A stretch of 64,000 nucleotides of DNA. Source: Gammaproteobacteria bacterium (lineage in GTDB: Bacteria; Pseudomonadota; Gammaproteobacteria; Thiohalobacterales; Thiohalobacteraceae). Below the pieces are notes generated by a model that was not told the origin of the DNA, made no database searches, and saw only the letters and a list, made by a program, of their open reading frames with translations. Shown here piece by piece: positions 16,037 to 25,310 of the stretch (within the stretch, counting starts at the first letter, position 1; every line of letters starts with the position of its first letter). The translations under genes were made by a program, and so were the position numbers. The DNA lies in assembly GCA_019911805.1 (NCBI GenBank), contig JAIOJV010000052.1, positions 109,413 to 173,412 on the forward strand. The letters are read 5' to 3'.

Positions 16037-19000
16037 GTTTCATCCTTTCCTCTCAGCACGCGCAATAACTGCGCAACGGTGGCGATACGTACGCCGCTGT
16101 CGGTCATGTCGGCAAAGAAACGCAGCTTGTCCGCGCCTTCGAGTTTGTACCGCGTCGGCTGTGTCTGGATCAAGCGGATGATGCACGCCGGGTCCACGTC
16201 CGGCGTGTGTCCGAACAGGATACGGCCGGCGCTGGCGCCGGCATCGATCTTCTTGATACCGAGCGGCAAGGCCAGCAGCTTGAGTTCGGTGATCGCGAAC
16301 AAGTCCTTGGTCGGCTGCGGCAGCAGGCCGAAGCGGTCGATCATCTCCACCTGCAACTCACGCAATGCCGCCTCGTCGGGCGCGCTGGCGATGCGCTTGT
16401 AGAGGATCAGGCGCGTGTGCACGTCGGGCAGGTAGTCGTCCGGGATGAGCGCTGGGATGTGCAGATCGATCTCGGCACCGTGGTCCAGTGGCCGGTCGAG
16501 CTGTGGGTCCCGGCCCTGCTTGAGGGCACGCACCGTGCGCTCGAGCAGCTCGGAATAGAGCGTGAAGCCGATCTCCTGGATCTGACCACTCTGTTCATCG
16601 CCAAGCAGCTCGCCGGCGCCGCGGATCTCCAGGTCGTGCGTCGCCAGGGTGAAGCCGGCACCCAGGTCCTCGAGCGACTCGATGGCCTCCAGGCGCTTCA
16701 CCGCATCCGGCGTCATGGCGCGGCGCGGCGGCGTGACCAGATAGGCGTAGGCACGGTGGTGCGAGCGGCCGACGCGGCCACGCAGCTGATGCAGCTGCGC
16801 CAGGCCGAGCTTGTCGGCGCGGTTGATGATGATGGTGTTGGCGGTCGGTACGTCGATGCCGCTCTCGATGATGGTGGTGCATACCAGGATGTTGCAGCGC
16901 CGGTGGTAGAAATCCAGCATCACCTGCTCGAGGTCGCGCTCGCGCATCTGACCGTGGCCGATGCGAATGTGCGCCTCGGGCACCATCGCGGCGACCTCAC
17001 GGGCGATACGCTCGATGCTCTCGACCTCGTTGTGCAGGAAGTACACCTGGCCACCACGCTTGATCTCGCGCAGGCAGGCCTCGCGCAGGGTCTGCTTGTC
17101 CCACTCGCAGATGAAGGTCTTGATGGTCATGCGCTGCAGCGGCGGGGTGGCGATGATGGACAGGTCACGCAGGCCCGCCAGCGACATGTTCAAGGTACGC
17201 GGGATCGGCGTGGCCGTGAGTGTCAGCAGATCCACCTCGGCCCGCAGCGATTTGAGCCGCTCCTTGTGGCGCACACCGAAGCGGTGCTCCTCGTCGATGA
17301 TGACCAGGCCGAGGTTCTTGAACTGCACGTCGGACTGCAGGAGCTTGTGCGTACCGATGAGGATGTCGACCCGGCCGTCGGCCAGCGCGCTGAGGATCTC
17401 CTTCTGCTGTTTGGCCGAGCGAAAGCGCGACAGCACCTCGATACGCAGCGGCCAGTCGGCCATACGGTCGCGGAAGTTCTGCGCATGTTGTTGGGCCAGC
17501 AGCGTCGTCGGCACCAGCACGGCGACCTGATGGCCGCCCTGGGCGGCGACGAAGGCGGCCCGCATCGCCACCTCGGTCTTGCCGAAGCCGACGTCGCCGC
17601 AGACCACGCGATCCATGGCGCGCGGCGCGGCCAGATCCTCCAGCACCGCATCGATCGCCGTCTGCTGGTCGGGCGTCTCCTCGAAGGGAAAGGCCGCGGC
17701 GAACTGGCGGTAGTCCTCGGTGTGGATTTCGAAGGCATGGCCGGGCCGCAGCAGACGCCGCGCCTGGATCTCGAGCAGCTCTGCGGCGACGTCACGTACC
17801 CGCTCGGCGGCCTTGCGGCGGGCCTTCTGCCATTGCTCCGAACCGAGCCGGTGCAGCGGCGCCTGCTCGGGCGCAGTGCCGGTGTAGCGGCTGATCAGGT
17901 GCAGCGAGGCGACCGGCACGTAGAGTTTGTCGCCACCGGCATATTCGAGGGCGAGAAATTCCGTCTCGATGTCGCCGACGTGCAGGCGCTGCAGGCCCAG
18001 GTAGCGGCCGACGCCGTGGTCCTCGTGCACCACCGGTGCGCCGGGGGCGAGGTCGGTGAGATCACGGATCAACGTCTCGGGATCCCGCACCGCCTTGCGC
18101 CGCGTGCGCTGCCGGGTGCGCTGACCGAGCAGCTGGGTCTCGGTGATCAGCGCCAGGCCTTGCTCGGGCAGCAGCAGGCCCTGCTCCAGCGGCGCGACAC
18201 CGATACCGAGGGTCGCTTCGCCGGCGAGGAAGTCGCGCCAGCCTTCGAAGACCGTGGGGTGAATGCCCTGATCACGCAACAGATCGCGCAGACTCTCGCG
18301 GCGACCGGCGGATTCACCGGTGATCAGGACGCGGCCGTGAAAGCCCTCCAGGAAGCGTTGCAGCTGGGCCGCCGGTTCCGGGCTGCGCGGCTTGAAGCTC
18401 AGGTCCGGCAGTGCGGTGGTGACAAAATTACGGTCGGTGGCTGCGGGGTGCTCCCGCTCGAAGCGATCGATCTGCACCTGGGCGAAACCCGTGCCGCGTG
18501 CGCGCAGTTCGTCTGGGGAGAGGTACAGTTCGTCGGGGCGCAGCAGCGGGCGCTCGAGGTCGTGGCGGCGCTGCTCATAGCGGTCGTTCACCTGCTCCCA
18601 GAAGGCCTCCGCGGCGAGGTCCGCATCCGGCAGTGACACCAGCAGCGCGTCGGCGGGCAGATAGTCGAACAGGGTCGCGGTCGTCTCGAAGAACAGCGGC
18701 AGGTAGTATTCGACGCCACTCGGCGCCAGGCCCTGACTGACGTCGCGGTAGATCACGCTGCGTTGCGGATCACCCTCGAAGCGTGCCCGCCAGGCCTGGC
18801 GGAAGCGTGTGATGGCGGCTTCGTGCAGCGGAAACTCGCGCGCCGGCAGCAGCCGGATGTTGTCGACCTTGGCGATGGAGCGCTGCGTCTCGGGATCGAA
18901 GCTGCGGATACTCTCGATCTCGTCGTCCAGGAGGTCGAGGCGGTAGGGCAGCTCGGCACCCATCGGATAGAGATCCAGCAGCGAGCCGCGCACCGTGAAT

Positions 19001-19566
19001 TCCCCCCGTTCCATCACCTGCGAGACATAGCGGTAGCCGGCCTGGTCGAGCCGCCCGCGCAATGCGTCCAGGTCGAGGCGCTGGCCGACGTCCAGCAGCA
19101 GGCCGCTGAGCGTCAGATAGCCAGGCGGCGCCACCCGCTGCAGCAAGGTGGCGACCGGCAGGATCAGCGTGCCCCGGCGCAGCTCCGGCAGCCGGTACAG
19201 GCAGGCGATGCGCTCGGAGACGATGTCCTGGTGCGGCGAAAAGACATCGTAGGGCAGGGTCTCCCAGTCGGGGAAGCTCAGCTGCAGTTCGGTACCGTCG
19301 CCGGCGTTAGGGGCGAACCAGGCGAGGGCCTCCTGCAGCTGCTCGGCCGACTGGTTGTCGGGGGTGACGATCACCAGGGGCCGCGTCCCGGCGCTCGCCG
19401 CCGCCAGCGCCAGCGCGCGGCTGTCGCCGTACAGGGCGCCCCAGTGCGCCGTTTGCGGCGCGACCGGCAGGGGCACTGCCAGCGTCATGGCCGGCGTCAG
19501 CGGCAGATCGAGCGTAGTCGAGGGCGGGGCCGAACGGCGTGGCGCGGCAGATGAGGCTTCGGACAT
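16033..19566 (-). CDS. mfd: Transcription-repair coupling factor Mfd
   Basis: An 1177-residue DNA translocase that removes stalled RNA polymerase and recruits UvrA. Domain order is normal: UvrB-like N-terminal modules (to about residue 350), the RNA-polymerase-interacting domain containing GAPVVHEDHGVGRYLGLQRL (about 480-560), then the RecG-like helicase with Walker A CGDVGFGKTEVAMRA, the DEEH box IIDEEHRFG, TATPIPRTL, and the C-terminal D7 domain. ATG 19566 (MSEASSAAPRR) is the likely start; codons further upstream look non-coding. It is transcribed toward csiV and mtiP. Confidence 0.97.
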   Translation of the reverse strand: MSEASSAAPRRSAPPSTTLDLPLTPAMTLAVPLPVAPQTAHWGALYGDSRALALAAASAGTRPLVIVTPDNQSAEQLQEALAWFAPNAGDGTELQLSFPDWETLPYDVFSPHQDIVSERIACLYRLPELRRGTLILPVATLLQRVAPPGYLTLSGLLLDVGQRLDLDALRGRLDQAGYRYVSQVMERGEFTVRGSLLDLYPMGAELPYRLDLLDDEIESIRSFDPETQRSIAKVDNIRLLPAREFPLHEAAITRFRQAWRARFEGDPQRSVIYRDVSQGLAPSGVEYYLPLFFETTATLFDYLPADALLVSLPDADLAAEAFWEQVNDRYEQRRHDLERPLLRPDELYLSPDELRARGTGFAQVQIDRFEREHPAATDRNFVTTALPDLSFKPRSPEPAAQLQRFLEGFHGRVLITGESAGRRESLRDLLRDQGIHPTVFEGWRDFLAGEATLGIGVAPLEQGLLLPEQGLALITETQLLGQRTRQRTRRKAVRDPETLIRDLTDLAPGAPVVHEDHGVGRYLGLQRLHVGDIETEFLALEYAGGDKLYVPVASLHLISRYTGTAPEQAPLHRLGSEQWQKARRKAAERVRDVAAELLEIQARRLLRPGHAFEIHTEDYRQFAAAFPFEETPDQQTAIDAVLEDLAAPRAMDRVVCGDVGFGKTEVAMRAAFVAAQGGHQVAVLVPTTLLAQQHAQNFRDRMADWPLRIEVLSRFRSAKQQKEILSALADGRVDILIGTHKLLQSDVQFKNLGLVIIDEEHRFGVRHKERLKSLRAEVDLLTLTATPIPRTLNMSLAGLRDLSIIATPPLQRMTIKTFICEWDKQTLREACLREIKRGGQVYFLHNEVESIERIAREVAAMVPEAHIRIGHGQMRERDLEQVMLDFYHRRCNILVCTTIIESGIDVPTANTIIINRADKLGLAQLHQLRGRVGRSHHRAYAYLVTPPRRAMTPDAVKRLEAIESLEDLGAGFTLATHDLEIRGAGELLGDEQSGQIQEIGFTLYSELLERTVRALKQGRDPQLDRPLDHGAEIDLHIPALIPDDYLPDVHTRLILYKRIASAPDEAALRELQVEMIDRFGLLPQPTKDLFAITELKLLALPLGIKKIDAGASAGRILFGHTPDVDPACIIRLIQTQPTRYKLEGADKLRFFADMTDSGVRIATVAQLLRVLRGKDET

Positions 19567-19696
19567 CGGTTGAGAATCAGTGGTCGACGGGGCATGGGGT
19601 CTGGCGGAGCGGCGTATTGTCCCACAGGGGCGACGGTCCTGCACCCTCGTCGCGTGGATTTGTCATCGCCGGGGTCGTATGCGCCCGGAAAACTTA

Positions 19697-19791
19697 TTTT
19701 AGCCACGGAAACACACGGAAGTACACGGAATGCAAAACCCGTCGCATCCCCACCTTCTGTGTTTTTCCGTGTGTTTCCGTGGCTAATAAAA
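19697..19791. repeat. Inverted decamer-array element
   Basis: The most symmetric copy of the family. The left arm starts TTTTAGCCACGGAAACACAC and continues with GGAAGTACACGGAA to 19730. The right arm at about 19758-19791 is the inverse and ends TTCCGTGGCTAATAAAA. Only about 25 bases separate the arms. The outer TTTTAGCC/GGCTAATAAAA ends show that complementarity extends past the decamers. It lies upstream of mfd. Confidence 0.88.
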
Positions 19792-19813
19792 TCCTGGCCG
19801 CCAGCGCGCACGC

Positions 19814-19837
19814 GGGGATGCGGTTGCCCGCATCCCC
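19814..19837. terminator. Perfect 10-bp stem-loop 3' of the DsrE2 gene
   Basis: GGGGATGCGG at 19814-19823 and CCGCATCCCC at 19828-19837 pair perfectly around a four-base loop, with weaker outer pairing (GCGCA/TGCGC). It lies just beyond the stop of the minus-strand DsrE2 gene. There is no immediate T-run on either side, so it could be a processing or stability stem instead of an intrinsic terminator. Confidence 0.55.
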
Positions 19838-19858
19838 GTCGTCTGCGCGTTGCCCGGC

Positions 19859-20467
19859 TCAGATGTACAGGGCGACGTCCGCGTCCTTGGCGACCGGCAG
19901 GAAGTAAGTCGCGCCGACGTAGTCGGTCACCTCGGGGATGAATTCATCCCGCGAGAAGCCGAACACGTCGACCGTCATCTGACAGGCCACCATCTTCACG
20001 TCGGCCTCGAGGCACAAGGAGCGCAGTTCCTCGACGGTGGCGACGCCCTTGTTCTTGAAGGTCTTCTTCATCAGGCCGGTGGCGACCTTCTCGAAGCCGG
20101 GGATGCCGGCCATGATCAGGTTGGGCATCGGCCAGGTGATGTTCTGGAACCACTGCGGACCGAAGGGCATCTTCATCGGCATCGCCGGGTTGCCCAGTGG
20201 ACTGATCTCGCAGGGCAGATCCTTCTTCAACAGCAGCAGACCGTAGAAGGTGAAGAAGATGCTGACCTCCCAGCCCAGGGCTGCCGCGGTCGAGGCGAGG
20301 ATGAAGGGCGGATAGGCCCAGTCCAGGGTGCCCTTGGTGGCGATGATGGCCATGGAAGGTGTCTTGCTCGCCTCGATAGTGGCGAGTTTGCCGGGCAGCA
20401 GTTCATCCAGCTTCTGGTTGAGCCAGGCATCGAGGTTGGCATTGGGGGTTTCGACAGGTGTGTTCAT
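19859..20467 (-). CDS. DsrE2-type sulfur-transfer protein
   Basis: A 202-residue member of the DsrE/DsrF/DrsH-like (DsrE2) family, found with TusA and rhodaneses in sulfur oxidisers, where related proteins pass persulfide sulfur. The N-terminal part has a hydrophobic stretch (YPPFILASTAAALGWEVSIFFTFYGLLLL, about 53-81) that may associate with the membrane. Near the C-terminus CLEADVKMVACQMTVDVFGFSRDEF has two cysteines (about 150 and 160); the second is the likely sulfur carrier. ATG 20467 follows GAGGAG. It is divergent from the TetR gene and points away from sqr, so it shares the regulatory gap at 20468-20813. Confidence 0.87.
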   Translation of the reverse strand: MNTPVETPNANLDAWLNQKLDELLPGKLATIEASKTPSMAIIATKGTLDWAYPPFILASTAAALGWEVSIFFTFYGLLLLKKDLPCEISPLGNPAMPMKMPFGPQWFQNITWPMPNLIMAGIPGFEKVATGLMKKTFKNKGVATVEELRSLCLEADVKMVACQMTVDVFGFSRDEFIPEVTDYVGATYFLPVAKDADVALYI

Positions 20468-20813
20468 GAGGGTCACTCCTCGATCGGTTACATCGCCAGG
20501 CGCCGCTGAGGCGCTACTGAAGATGCTGAACGGTCGGGCATCGACAGCGCTGTCAGACGATTCATCGGGCTGGCAAACAGACCAGTTGGTATGTACCATA
20601 GTCGCGTACCCGGGGCCTTGTCAACCGAGCGTGGGCGGGATCGGTCGCGCCGCGACTGCCGGCGGCCCGGCAATGACGGAGCGGCGGTCAGGGTACGCCA
20701 AACCCCAAGAGGGCGGTGGGAATCGGGGTGGTGTGGCCCGTTTTGCCCTGTATTTCCGCGTCCTCTCGCCAGCACACGCTCACCGCCTGGATTCCCGAGG
20801 AACTGCCCGAGAC
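20468..20813. promoter_or_regulatory. Divergent regulatory gap with two palindromes
   Basis: This 346-base gap separates the minus-strand DsrE2 gene from the plus-strand TetR gene. Two clean palindromes are visible: GACAGCGCTGTC (20543-20554) and TGGTA-TG-TACCA (20587-20598). Either could be the binding site of the adjacent TetR-family repressor. No RNA gene or ORF is convincing. Confidence 0.5.
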
Positions 20814-21446
20814 ATGAACAACCCGGACGCCACCGCTGCCCTCAAGCGCACCGCCGACCGAACCCGACGCGCGATTCTGGATGCGGCGTTCCGGCAGATC
20901 TATCGCTGCGGCTACCAGGGCACGCGCCTGGACGACATTCTGGACACCATCGGCCTGACCAAGGGTGCCTTGTATCATCATTTTCCCAACAAGCAGGCAC
21001 TGGGCTACGCGGTCGTCGACGAGGTGATCCGCGCGGTCATTCAGGCCGTCTGGTTGCGTCCGCTGGCCGAGGCCGACGAACCGTTGGAGCAGATCCTGCG
21101 CTCCATCCGCGACATCGACACGGTATTTGGCAGTGACATCGTGACCTTCGGTTGCCCCCTGAACAACCTCGCCCAGGAAATGTCACCCTTGGACGAGGGC
21201 TTCCGTACGCGCCTGGACCGCATCTACCAGGAATGGCACCAGGGGATTCGGGATGCGCTGCAGCGTGCGCAGCAGACGGGTCACATCCGTGCCGACGTCG
21301 ACTGTGCGAACACGGCAAGCTTCGTGCTCGCCGCGCTGGCGGGCTGTATCGGTGTCGCCAAGAATGCGCAGAGCCTCGACCAGTTGCAGGTCTGTGGCGC
21401 CGGCCTGATCGATTACCTTGAAAGCCTGCGAACGGTATCGCGATGA
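20814..21446 (+). CDS. TetR-family regulator, possible thiol sensor
   Basis: A 210-residue dimeric repressor type. The DNA-binding part is RTRRAILDAAFRQIYRCGYQGTRLDDILDTIGLTKGALYHHFPNKQAL (about residues 18-65), an intact helix-turn-helix. The ligand domain has the block SDIVTFGCPLNNLAQEMSPLDEGFR, whose central cysteine occupies a position similar to the redox cysteine of NemR-type regulators. Further cysteines are in the C-terminal half (VDCANTASF, LAGCIGV, QVCGAG). It starts 94 bases before sqr and is divergent from the DsrE2 gene, so it probably controls one or both. Ligand is unknown; sulfur or electrophile sensing is inference. Confidence 0.87.
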   Translation: MNNPDATAALKRTADRTRRAILDAAFRQIYRCGYQGTRLDDILDTIGLTKGALYHHFPNKQALGYAVVDEVIRAVIQAVWLRPLAEADEPLEQILRSIRDIDTVFGSDIVTFGCPLNNLAQEMSPLDEGFRTRLDRIYQEWHQGIRDALQRAQQTGHIRADVDCANTASFVLAALAGCIGVAKNAQSLDQLQVCGAGLIDYLESLRTVSR

Positions 21447-21470
21447 TGCGGCACGCTGCCGGCGCACCCA

Positions 21471-21486
21471 TGGCATAGAATATGCT
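21471..21486 (+). promoter_or_regulatory. Sigma-54 promoter of sqr
   Basis: The sequence TGGCATAGAATATGCT matches the -24/-12 pattern TGGCACGN4TTGCT at the essential GG and GC, which are exactly ten bases apart, with three other mismatches. Transcription would begin near 21497, giving a leader of about 43 bases before the sqr ATG. The next gene but one encodes a sigma-54 activator, which supports the call. Confidence 0.65.
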
Positions 21487-21493
21487 GATCCAC

Positions 21494-21517
21494 TGGCAAG
21501 CAGGTTCAACCTTGCCA
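21494..21517 (+). promoter_or_regulatory. Inverted repeat in the sqr leader
   Basis: TGGCAAG (21494-21500) and CTTGCCA (21511-21517) form a perfect inverted repeat with a ten-base spacer, which itself overlaps AGGTT-C-AACCT. It starts at the predicted transcription start and ends before the AGGAG Shine-Dalgarno sequence. It may be an operator or a 5' mRNA hairpin. Confidence 0.5.
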
Positions 21518-21539
21518 ATCCACAACAGGAGCAGTATCT

Positions 21540-22835
21540 ATGGCACACATCGTCATCATCGGCGCGAGCACGGGCGGCATGCCCGCGGCCTACGAGATCC
21601 GCAATATCCTCGGCCCGGAGCACCGCGTCACCGTGATCAATGCCTCGGACACCTTCAGCTTCGTGCCATCGAATCCCTGGGTCGCGGTGGGCTGGCGTTC
21701 GCGTCGGGATACCACCTTCCCGATCGCACCCTATCTGAAGAAGCGCAATATCGATTTCATTCCCATGGCGGTCACCGAGATCCAGCCGGACAACAACAAG
21801 GTGGTGCTGGGCGACGGCCGTGAGATCGACTACGACTACCTGGTCATCGCCACCGGCCCGGCATTGGCATTCGACGAGATCGAGGGTTTCGGACCACAGG
21901 GCCATACGCAGTCGGTCTGCACCATCGACCATGCGGAGCAGGCCTACGAGGGCTGGAAGGCGTTCGTGCGGGATCCCGGTCCCATTGTCGTCGGTGCGGC
22001 GCAGGGGGCATCCTGCTTCGGGCCGGCCTACGAATTCGCCTTCATCATGGATGCCGACCTGCGCAAGCGGCGTATCCGCAGCAAGGTGCCCATGACCTAC
22101 GTCACCGCGGAGCCCTACATCGGCCACCTCGGCCTGGGCGGTGTCGGTGATTCCAAGTCCATGCTGGAGTCGGAACTGCGCCAGCATCACATCAAGTGGA
22201 TCTGCAACGCCAAGGTCATGCGGGTCGAGCCGGACAAGATGTTCGTCGCCGAACACAATGAACAGGGTGAGGTCATCAAGGAGCATGAACTGCCCTTCAA
22301 ATATTCCATGCTGATCCCCGGCTTCAAGGGTGTGGACGCGGTTGCCAAGGCCGGTGAGAAACTGGTCAATCCACGCGGTTTCGTCAAGGTCGACGAGTTC
22401 CAGCGCAATCCGGCCTGGCACAACATCTATTCCCTCGGTGTATGCATCGCCATCCCCCCGTTGGAGGCTACCCCGGTCCCGACCGGCATGCCCAAGACGG
22501 GCTATATGATCGAATCCATGGCAACGGCGGTAGCCCACAACATCCGCGACGATCTTGCCGGCAAACCGGTGACCGAGAAGGGTACCTGGAACGCCATCTG
22601 TCTGGCCGACATGGGCGATACCGGCGTGGCCTTCGTGGCCATCCCGCAGATCCCGCCACGTAACGTCGCCTGGATGAAGAAGGGCAAATGGGTGCACCTG
22701 GGCAAGGTCGCCTTCGAGAAATATTTCATGCGCAAGATGAAGAAAGGCTCCTCCGACCCGATCTACGAGAAATATATCCTCAAGGCACTGGGCATCACCC
22801 GCCTGCAGGCCGCGCCCAAGCCGCAGGGTGACTGA
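21540..22835 (+). CDS. sqr: Sulfide:quinone oxidoreductase
   Basis: A 431-residue FAD protein oxidising sulfide and passing electrons to quinone at the inner membrane. The Rossmann start is MAHIVIIGASTGGMPAAYEI. Three redox cysteines expected of the family are present: SVCTIDHAE (about 126), GAAQGASCFGPAYEF (about 159) and YSLGVCIAIPP (about 302). The C-terminal amphipathic part (VAFEKYFMRKMKKGSSDPIYEKYILKALGI) is the likely membrane anchor. It has a good AGGAG. The upstream sigma-54 promoter and downstream FisR-like gene indicate sulfide-responsive control. The spacing of the third cysteine and the K-rich tail suggest a subtype other than the classical type I, which I cannot assign precisely. 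Confidence 0.93.
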   Translation: MAHIVIIGASTGGMPAAYEIRNILGPEHRVTVINASDTFSFVPSNPWVAVGWRSRRDTTFPIAPYLKKRNIDFIPMAVTEIQPDNNKVVLGDGREIDYDYLVIATGPALAFDEIEGFGPQGHTQSVCTIDHAEQAYEGWKAFVRDPGPIVVGAAQGASCFGPAYEFAFIMDADLRKRRIRSKVPMTYVTAEPYIGHLGLGGVGDSKSMLESELRQHHIKWICNAKVMRVEPDKMFVAEHNEQGEVIKEHELPFKYSMLIPGFKGVDAVAKAGEKLVNPRGFVKVDEFQRNPAWHNIYSLGVCIAIPPLEATPVPTGMPKTGYMIESMATAVAHNIRDDLAGKPVTEKGTWNAICLADMGDTGVAFVAIPQIPPRNVAWMKKGKWVHLGKVAFEKYFMRKMKKGSSDPIYEKYILKALGITRLQAAPKPQGD

Positions 22836-22864
22836 CAGGAGAGGAGAAACCCGGCGGACGGACG

Positions 22865-22911
22865 TGACATGTCATGACATGAAGGCATAGACTGTCAGCA
22901 TATGTCATGTC
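22865..22911 (+). promoter_or_regulatory. Clustered TGACATG palindromes before the activator gene
   Basis: TGACATGTCA (22865-22874) overlaps the perfect 14-base palindrome CATGTCATGACATG (22868-22881), and a further ATGTCATGTC occurs at 22902-22911. The cluster sits in the short gap between sqr and the activator gene, covering the alternative ATG at 22902. It is a plausible binding site for autoregulation. Confidence 0.55.
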
Positions 22912-22934
22912 CGACCCTGTCCGAGGAGGCGCCC

Positions 22935-24266
<1,332 letters not shown>

Positions 24267-24279
24267 GCGTTCGCGACAC

Positions 24280-24305
24280 AAAAAAGAGGCGGCCGCAGCC
24301 GCCTC
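24280..24305 (-). terminator. Intrinsic terminator of the rhodanese gene
   Basis: GAGGCGGC (24286-24293) and GCCGCCTC (24298-24305) form a perfect eight-base stem around a CGCA loop. On the minus strand the stem is followed by a run of six T residues. It therefore ends the rhodanese transcript and lies between two convergent genes. Confidence 0.9.
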
Positions 24306-24333
24306 GAAGTACAAAATTGAACGGGGACAGCCG

Positions 24334-24993
24334 TCAGGGCTTCTTGCCGGGTACGGTGCTGAGGCCGAGGATCTCCCAGTCCTGCATGCCACCGCGGTAC
24401 CATTTGATCTTGTCTGCGGGGTAGCCGAACTTCAGCAACGTCTTGATGTTATTCGGCGACTGGCCGCACCACATGCCGTTACAGAACATCACCAGCGTCT
24501 TGACCCCACTGTAGTCCCACAGCCCTTCCTGCTGGCGCGCACCAAAGCGCTTCTCCATGATGTCGGCGATGGTGAACGGGTCAGATTGCGAGGCGTTGAG
24601 CTGGGTCCACGGGATGTTCACTGAACCGGGGATCGTGCCACGCTCCACCCAGTCGGGGGTGCGCGAATCAATCACCAGAATGCTGCTGTCGCCGTCAGCC
24701 ATGCGCTTGAGATAGTCCAGCACCTCGACTTCGCCGATGGTCTCGACGCCGGGCGCGAGCGTGCCTGGCTGGATGCAGAAGGGCGGGCAGTCGCGTGATG
24801 TCTTGGCGAATGCCGGATTGACGGTGTTCTTCTCGTCCTGATTACGCATGATGGTGGTCTTCTTGCCATCGTGCATGACCTCGACCGAGGCGATCTCGGG
24901 CGTGATCTTGACCTTCACATCCTTGGCCGCGTGCAGCGGGGTGGCGATTGCGAAGGTCAGTGCGATTGCGGCGATCAGTGGTCTGGGTGTCAT
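24334..24993 (-). CDS. Periplasmic rhodanese-like sulfurtransferase
   Basis: A 219-residue exported protein. The signal peptide MTPRPLIAAIALTFAIATPLHA is cleaved near residue 22. The rhodanese fold is seen in ILVIDSRTPDWVERGTIPGSVNIPW and in the active-site loop MFCNGMWCGQSP with the catalytic cysteine at about residue 172 and a second cysteine five residues later. An extra N-terminal domain holds the pair SRDCPPFC. ATG 24993 follows GGAGG closely. It faces the FisR-like gene and follows a small exported-protein gene. A persulfide-handling role in the periplasm, beside SQR, is likely, but the substrate is inferred. Confidence 0.88.
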   Translation of the reverse strand: MTPRPLIAAIALTFAIATPLHAAKDVKVKITPEIASVEVMHDGKKTTIMRNQDEKNTVNPAFAKTSRDCPPFCIQPGTLAPGVETIGEVEVLDYLKRMADGDSSILVIDSRTPDWVERGTIPGSVNIPWTQLNASQSDPFTIADIMEKRFGARQQEGLWDYSGVKTLVMFCNGMWCGQSPNNIKTLLKFGYPADKIKWYRGGMQDWEILGLSTVPGKKP

Positions 24994-25065
24994 CGTTATT
25001 TCCTCCGGGTGGTAGAACACAGGGTTGTAGTTTTGAGTGTTCGCCGGGTGTCCGGCGCTTGCCTG

Positions 25066-25260
25066 TCAGTCGCAGCCAGGATCCGGTGTGACGTAATCCC
25101 CACCGCTAGTGGGTGCAGGTGCGGGTGTGCTCTGCCCGTCATCTGATGTCGACGTCGTAGTGTCGGCTTCGGTCGTAGGTGCTGCCGTTTCCCCTTCGGC
25201 GGCCATCACGGTCTGTGACGCCAAGAGCAAACAACCTGCCAATAAGGGCCCGTAGTGCAT
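25066..25260 (-). CDS. Small exported Thr/Ser/Pro-rich protein
   Basis: A 64-residue protein starting at ATG 25260, which is preceded by the strong GAGGAGAG. The N-terminus MHYGPLLAGCLLLASQTVMAAEGE is a clear export signal; LAGC could be a lipobox, otherwise cleavage after VMA-A is expected. The mature part is low complexity (TAAPTTEADTTTSTSDDGQS), ending GGDYVTPDPGCD with one or two cysteines in all. It lies 72 bases upstream of the rhodanese gene in the same direction and may share its transcript. No known family is recognised; a small redox or sulfur-binding lipoprotein is one possibility. Confidence 0.65.
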   Translation of the reverse strand: MHYGPLLAGCLLLASQTVMAAEGETAAPTTEADTTTSTSDDGQSTPAPAPTSGGDYVTPDPGCD

Positions 25261-25310
25261 AACATCTCTCCTCATCTTTAGCAACATATCAACGCGCTGT
25301 CGTCGTGCCG

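Noticed and set aside
16207-18636. An 809-codon open frame on the plus strand opposite mfd
   Set aside because: It is a high-GC antisense shadow of mfd; it has no domain pattern and mfd is clearly real.
22902-22934. ATG 22902 as the start of the FisR-like activator
   Set aside because: It lies within the TGACATG/ATGTCATG repeat cluster and has a poor ribosome-binding site, while GTG 22935 has GAGGAGG and aligns the cysteines with FisR.
25261-25310. A sigma-54 promoter before the small exported protein / rhodanese genes
   Set aside because: On the minus strand TTGCT is present but the -24 GG is missing (CG), so an essential base is wrong.
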